From contig JAGTQC010000002.1 in the NCBI GenBank assembly GCA_018396535.1, positions 135,152 through 199,151 of the forward strand: a stretch of 64,000 bases of DNA. The letters run 5' to 3'. The notes beneath the pieces are model-generated. The model was not told the origin of the DNA. It did not search any database and was given only the letters and a program-made list of their open reading frames with translations. The translations under genes were made by a program, and so were the position numbers. Every line of letters starts with the position of its first letter. The stretch's first letter is position 1. This DNA comes from Candidatus Bathyarchaeota archaeon. Lineage in GTDB: Archaea > Thermoproteota > CALKCG01 > B24 > DRYS01. Shown one piece after another: positions 61,018-64,000 of the stretch.

Positions 61018-62021
61018 ACTGTTCCAGGCCACTATGCAATCTTTTCCCAACATCTTTAATTTAGATTAATGAATAAAAGTTAAGTTGGATTTGTATCTTA
61101 TCCAGATATACTATGGCTGGTAGCTAAGATAATCATATTGTCAGTAGTAAGTCAAATTATAAGAATGCTACTTGACAGATTAATAAGAATAATCGATATT
61201 AGACTAAGAATGTATAAGTAATTATTTAGATAGGGAGGCGTATATTGAGAGACGATTTTAATGATGCGGTATGAAAAGAGTCTTCAATCATAGAAGTACT
61301 TATAATAATAGCAAGAGTAGCATACTTATATAGTACATTCCATATAATAGCTACCATGATAAATATGGAGGAGCATAATGAAAATGTCATAATATATAAG
61401 ATGTTATCGTTAAAGTAGTAAGTTAGTAAGTACTAGATATCTCAAATTTCATAAGTTACTAAACCAGCTAATGTAGATATAAGGTATAGGATGCCATATA
61501 GAGTAGCAACTATAATCGTCGAATATCCTTATGGATTTAAAGTTAACTATCTATATTGGGTAATCGGAGAATACGTAATCGTAAAGAATATACAGATATA
61601 ATGGGTGAAGTAGAATACATTATATAGATTACTACGCTTAGCTTAATGATCAAATTGACGATAACTTTTAGGTTTAAAATGCCATAGCTAAAACATAGGA
61701 TACCAATCTCATCTATAGGTTTAGGGTGGAAACCGTTAAGGAGAAAACTTAGGCAAAAAAATCCGTGAAGCAGCTGAAGGCTTAAAAAGAAACAAAGAAG
61801 GTAACTTAGAAAAGTTGTATCTTATCAATGATGGATTATCGAGGAGACAGCTAAAGGGAGGTAAAGCAAAGAAAGTCTACGATGGGTTAAAAATAGAAGC
61901 ATAAGACTTGGAAGTCTTTACATGGTATGAAGTACTTTTAGAATTAAAGAAAACGGCTTCAACACAATTTTCACTAAAAGAGATTATGAGGTATGTTAGT
62001 AATAGGAAGAGTGACGACTAC
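61018..62021. other. One-kilobase decayed region
   Basis: No intact gene. Several pieces still look coding. A frame at about 61,270-61,420 reads SSIIEVLIIIARVAYLYSTF after a TGA. Around 61,492-61,600 a frame reads MPYRVATIIVEYPYGFKVNY. From 61,740 to 62,051 one frame stays open except for one TAA near 61,902 (LGKKIREAAEGLKRNKEGNL, then DLEVFTWYEVLLELKKTAST and LKEIMRYVSNRKSDDYL) but has no start codon. The second piece faintly recalls transposase text ('VVVEYP.GI'), but this is too weak to call an insertion sequence. Confidence 0.35.
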
Positions 62022-62453
62022 CTAAATGCCAATTACTTGTATGTATATTGATCTAGTTTGAGGCCCGTCAAAATCTATAAGGAATACTTTCTGTCTTGTA
62101 CCTATGACTATCTTCCCTTTAGATATAGGTAACGAAGTATGCATACCTACAAGTATGGATCGTAAATGAGCCCATGCATTCACGGCCATACGGCCATCCT
62201 CTCTAAAGAAGTGATGATGCATGTATTCACCATCTTCAGGTACTAGCTTAGATAGAAATCTAACTATATCTTTAGTGAGACCCTTCTCGCTCTCATTAAC
62301 AACTATACCTGTCGTCGTATGCATAGTATAGATCATAACTATACCATCGCTAACCCCACTCCTATCTACAACTTTAGATACCAAGTCTGTTATATCTATT
62401 AAATCCTCGTCTTTTCTAGATTCAACCTTTATGTATTCGCCATAGATTTTCAT
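62022..62453 (-). CDS. YjbQ/UPF0047 family protein
   Basis: 143 residues with every family block: IVMIYTMHTTTGIVVNESEK (His/Thr, about 41-60), DGEYMHHHFFREDGR, NAWAHLRSILVGMHTSLPIS and IGTRQKVFLIDFDGPQTRSI. A bacterial member has thiamine-phosphate-synthase activity; the archaeal role is unsettled. Nine bases separate it from the upstream amidohydrolase gene, so they are probably one operon. Confidence 0.85.
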   Translation of the reverse strand: MKIYGEYIKVESRKDEDLIDITDLVSKVVDRSGVSDGIVMIYTMHTTTGIVVNESEKGLTKDIVRFLSKLVPEDGEYMHHHFFREDGRMAVNAWAHLRSILVGMHTSLPISKGKIVIGTRQKVFLIDFDGPQTRSIYIQVIGI

Positions 62454-62462
62454 AGTCTCTCC

Positions 62463-63323
62463 TCAACTTAGGATATACAATGCATTTAACCTTAATATGG
62501 ATTCTTTAACTTCGCTATCCATAGGGAGGTATTGTATAGCTTCTATCATTTTCCCAGACTCCATACGTGGATGATTCGATCCAAATAATATCTTATCTTT
62601 AAGAAATGCCTCTACGAATCTAATGCCTAGAGTTTCTATGAAAACTTTCTTGAAATGATCTTTGGGCGTACCCGTAAATGTATCAGCTATATCGAGATAC
62701 ACATTTTCGTAACGAAGAGCTAAACAAATCGATTCCCAGATCCAGGGCCAACCCATATGCGTCAGTATTATCCTGAGTTCTTTAAACTTAGAAGCGATAG
62801 GTTCGATTAATAAGGGGTAACTATATAGGAGATTACTACGGATATTCCAAGAGAAACCAGTATGTATGGTTAGGATTGCGCCCATATCCTCTAATGATTC
62901 GTATATAGGGTAGATCCGTTCATCATCCGGTCTAAAGCCTTGAAGCGATGGATTTAGCTTAACGCCTTTAAATCTACGATGATCAATATACTTCTCGATC
63001 TCATCTAATGCTTCATCACCTCTTAGAGGGTCTAATCCTATAAGCCCTATGAATAGATCAGGATGCATTGATATAATTCTATCAAGCTCTTCATTACTAG
63101 GAAGTTTCACTCCATATGTCCTAGATAAATCCAACCCCAATATAACAGCTTTAGATACACCGAAGGATTTAAGTTGATCTACGAATACTCTCAATGGTTG
63201 TATACTCACTCTGAGATTATATACATCGCGTAAAGCCGTTGTCATCTGTGGGTTTCCTTTATGGATCTCCTCTATATTGATCGGATGGACATGAAAGTCT
63301 ATTATAACCATGGGATGCTCCAC
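62463..63323 (-). CDS. Amidohydrolase family 2 protein
   Basis: 286-residue metal-dependent TIM barrel: IDFHVHPINIEE at the N-terminus (first two His), GVKLNPSLQGFRPDDER, LTIHTGFSW, LTHMGWPWIWESICLAL and ILFGSNHPRMESG with the final Asp position replaced by Asn (usual 'GSDxP'). The Asp-to-Asn change at the catalytic/metal position is odd and may mean altered chemistry. Related enzymes are decarboxylases and lactonases. Confidence 0.75.
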   Translation of the reverse strand: MEHPMVIIDFHVHPINIEEIHKGNPQMTTALRDVYNLRVSIQPLRVFVDQLKSFGVSKAVILGLDLSRTYGVKLPSNEELDRIISMHPDLFIGLIGLDPLRGDEALDEIEKYIDHRRFKGVKLNPSLQGFRPDDERIYPIYESLEDMGAILTIHTGFSWNIRSNLLYSYPLLIEPIASKFKELRIILTHMGWPWIWESICLALRYENVYLDIADTFTGTPKDHFKKVFIETLGIRFVEAFLKDKILFGSNHPRMESGKMIEAIQYLPMDSEVKESILRLNALYILS

Positions 63324-63407
63324 CTTAGATTAAGATAGGGATAGAAATACTTATATCAATCTATCGCGTCGAGTATGCTCATTACCAACTAGCTGGAGTG
63401 TACAAAT

Positions 63408-63869
63408 ATGAAGTGTAGAATAGTACTAGGTTTCGATCCCAATATGAGATTTGAATGCGTTAAGTGTGGTTCATGCTGTCGTACAACTACTCATAACATC
63501 GTGCCTCTTCAGCTTTATCCACAAGAAGTTTCTAGAATAAGAGATATGGGTTATAGAGATTCCATAGCCTATATAGGGCGTGTACATTACATTAGAGCTG
63601 TGAATTCACACTGTATTTTTCTTACAGATGATGATCTATGCATGCTTAGACTTAAACATAAATGGAGCCCGGTTAATTGCAGACTATTTCCAATAACTGT
63701 TAAGCTCATTAACGATACGTTCATCTTAAATATGAACTGGGAGTATTCATCGAAAGTTAGTTGTAAAGGTTTTGGTTTAGGTCCGACTATAGCTGAAAGA
63801 TTTAAGGATATAGAAGAACTCTTAGATGAGATAGCTGAGTATACAACATATAGTAGAAATGCTTATTAG
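63408..63869 (+). CDS. YkgJ-type CxxCxxC Fe-S/zinc protein (UPF0153)
   Basis: 153 residues with the family's N-terminal cluster FECVKCGSCCRTTTHNIVPL (about 14-33), a middle HCIFLTDDDLCMLRLKHK, and KWSPVNCRLFPITVKLINDT, together with SKVSCKGFGLGPT. This spread of about eight Cys fits the 'zinc- or iron-chelating domain' family; no reaction is known. Confidence 0.8.
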   Translation: MKCRIVLGFDPNMRFECVKCGSCCRTTTHNIVPLQLYPQEVSRIRDMGYRDSIAYIGRVHYIRAVNSHCIFLTDDDLCMLRLKHKWSPVNCRLFPITVKLINDTFILNMNWEYSSKVSCKGFGLGPTIAERFKDIEELLDEIAEYTTYSRNAY

Positions 63870-63894
63870 CTTGTAATTTGAGGATTAATCCCAC

Positions 63895-64000
63895 AATGTT
63901 CCCACTAGAAAACACACGTATTCGAAAGACTATATTGACTATGGATCCATATGAGGCCCCGATGGAAATGGAGGGTATCGTAGCTAAACTTGACGCAAAT
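63895..64000 (+). CDS. Start of a probable histidinol-phosphate aminotransferase, cut by window end
   Basis: The last 35 codons, from ATG 63,895, read MFPLENTRIRKTILTMDPYE and then EMEGIVAKLDANxx. 'KLDAN' followed by 'EN' opens HisC-type class I/II aminotransferases, but the window ends one codon too early to confirm it. The assignment is tentative. Confidence 0.4.

Noticed and set aside
1-64000. CRISPR array, rRNA operon or complete insertion sequence
   Set aside because: No regularly spaced repeats, no rRNA-like sequence and no intact transposase with terminal repeats were found.

Overview
The window looks like chromosome from a (hyper)thermophilic archaeon of the Thermoproteota (TACK) side. 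The supporting genes are archaeal or TACK-typical: ribosomal protein S25e, Mre11-Rad50, a GPN-loop GTPase, archaeal Elp3, RtcB, AMP phosphorylase, the HMG-CoA synthase/thiolase/DUF35 trio, archaeal ThyA, tungsten-type aldehyde ferredoxin oxidoreductase, TrpB2, and cytosolic-type GH116 and GH38 glycosidases. Many genes start with TTG or GTG, and AGA/AGG and ATA codons dominate in most of the window. I cannot name a genus from the sequence alone.

Layout. Positions 1-5,900 look different from the rest: Ile codons are much more often ATT, and the first 900 bases hold decayed genes (a VapBC remnant and half of an MFS transporter). After them comes a surface-sugar cluster: a UDP-galactopyranose-mutase-like flavoprotein, three GT-A glycosyltransferases and a GalE-type epimerase. 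This stretch stops at a tRNA-Asp gene (5,928-6,005), which makes an integrated island or an assembly join plausible. From 6,100 on the sequence is homogeneous. Positions 6,148-14,000 carry an iron-sulfur flavoprotein, glutamine synthetase followed by two small Lrp-type RAM-domain proteins (the second lacks a normal start codon), a GH116 glycosidase, an inositol-phosphatase family enzyme and an ACT-domain regulator. Positions 14,050-19,350 carry an Ntn-hydrolase asparaginase, an ECF-type S component, a sugar isomerase/dehydrogenase pair and trpB2 with a TGTACA operator-like palindrome. Positions 19,382-23,938 form a minus-strand operon: GltB2-like FMN protein, twin four-Cys small protein, aldehyde ferredoxin oxidoreductase, four-cluster ferredoxin and MoaD-like protein. 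This operon is the best candidate for an incompletely described redox system.

Positions 24,000-42,300 hold small conserved archaeal genes, Elp3, tRNA-Gly, a 55-residue RHH regulator, PyrF, DUF72, a GPN GTPase, RtcB, GH38 mannosidase, an ABC exporter, a phosphodiesterase, Mth938, MoaD, endonuclease IV, a CinA-like protein, an HD protein and a MIP18-family protein. Positions 42,329-50,000 carry rad50-mre11 (rad50 apparently starts at CTG), undecaprenyl-type prenyltransferase and the mevalonate-entry trio. A compact, structured, non-coding segment follows at 49,739-49,880. Positions 50,000-64,000 contain a flippase-like protein, ThyA, a radical SAM protein, a PK C-terminal-like protein, an ornithine-cyclodeaminase homologue, a clearly broken URO-D family pseudogene, GlmM/ManB, LarA-like, S25e, AMP phosphorylase, a 1-kb decayed region, YjbQ, an amidohydrolase, a YkgJ-type protein and the start of a probable HisC.

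The genes fit a heterotrophic or mixotrophic anaerobe. Cytosolic glycosidases and the sugar isomerase/dehydrogenase pair feed sugars inward. AOR with ferredoxin handles aldehydes. Nitrogen genes (glnA, GltB2-like, RAM and ACT regulators, asparaginase) are dispersed but numerous. No CRISPR array, rRNA operon or intact insertion sequence was seen.
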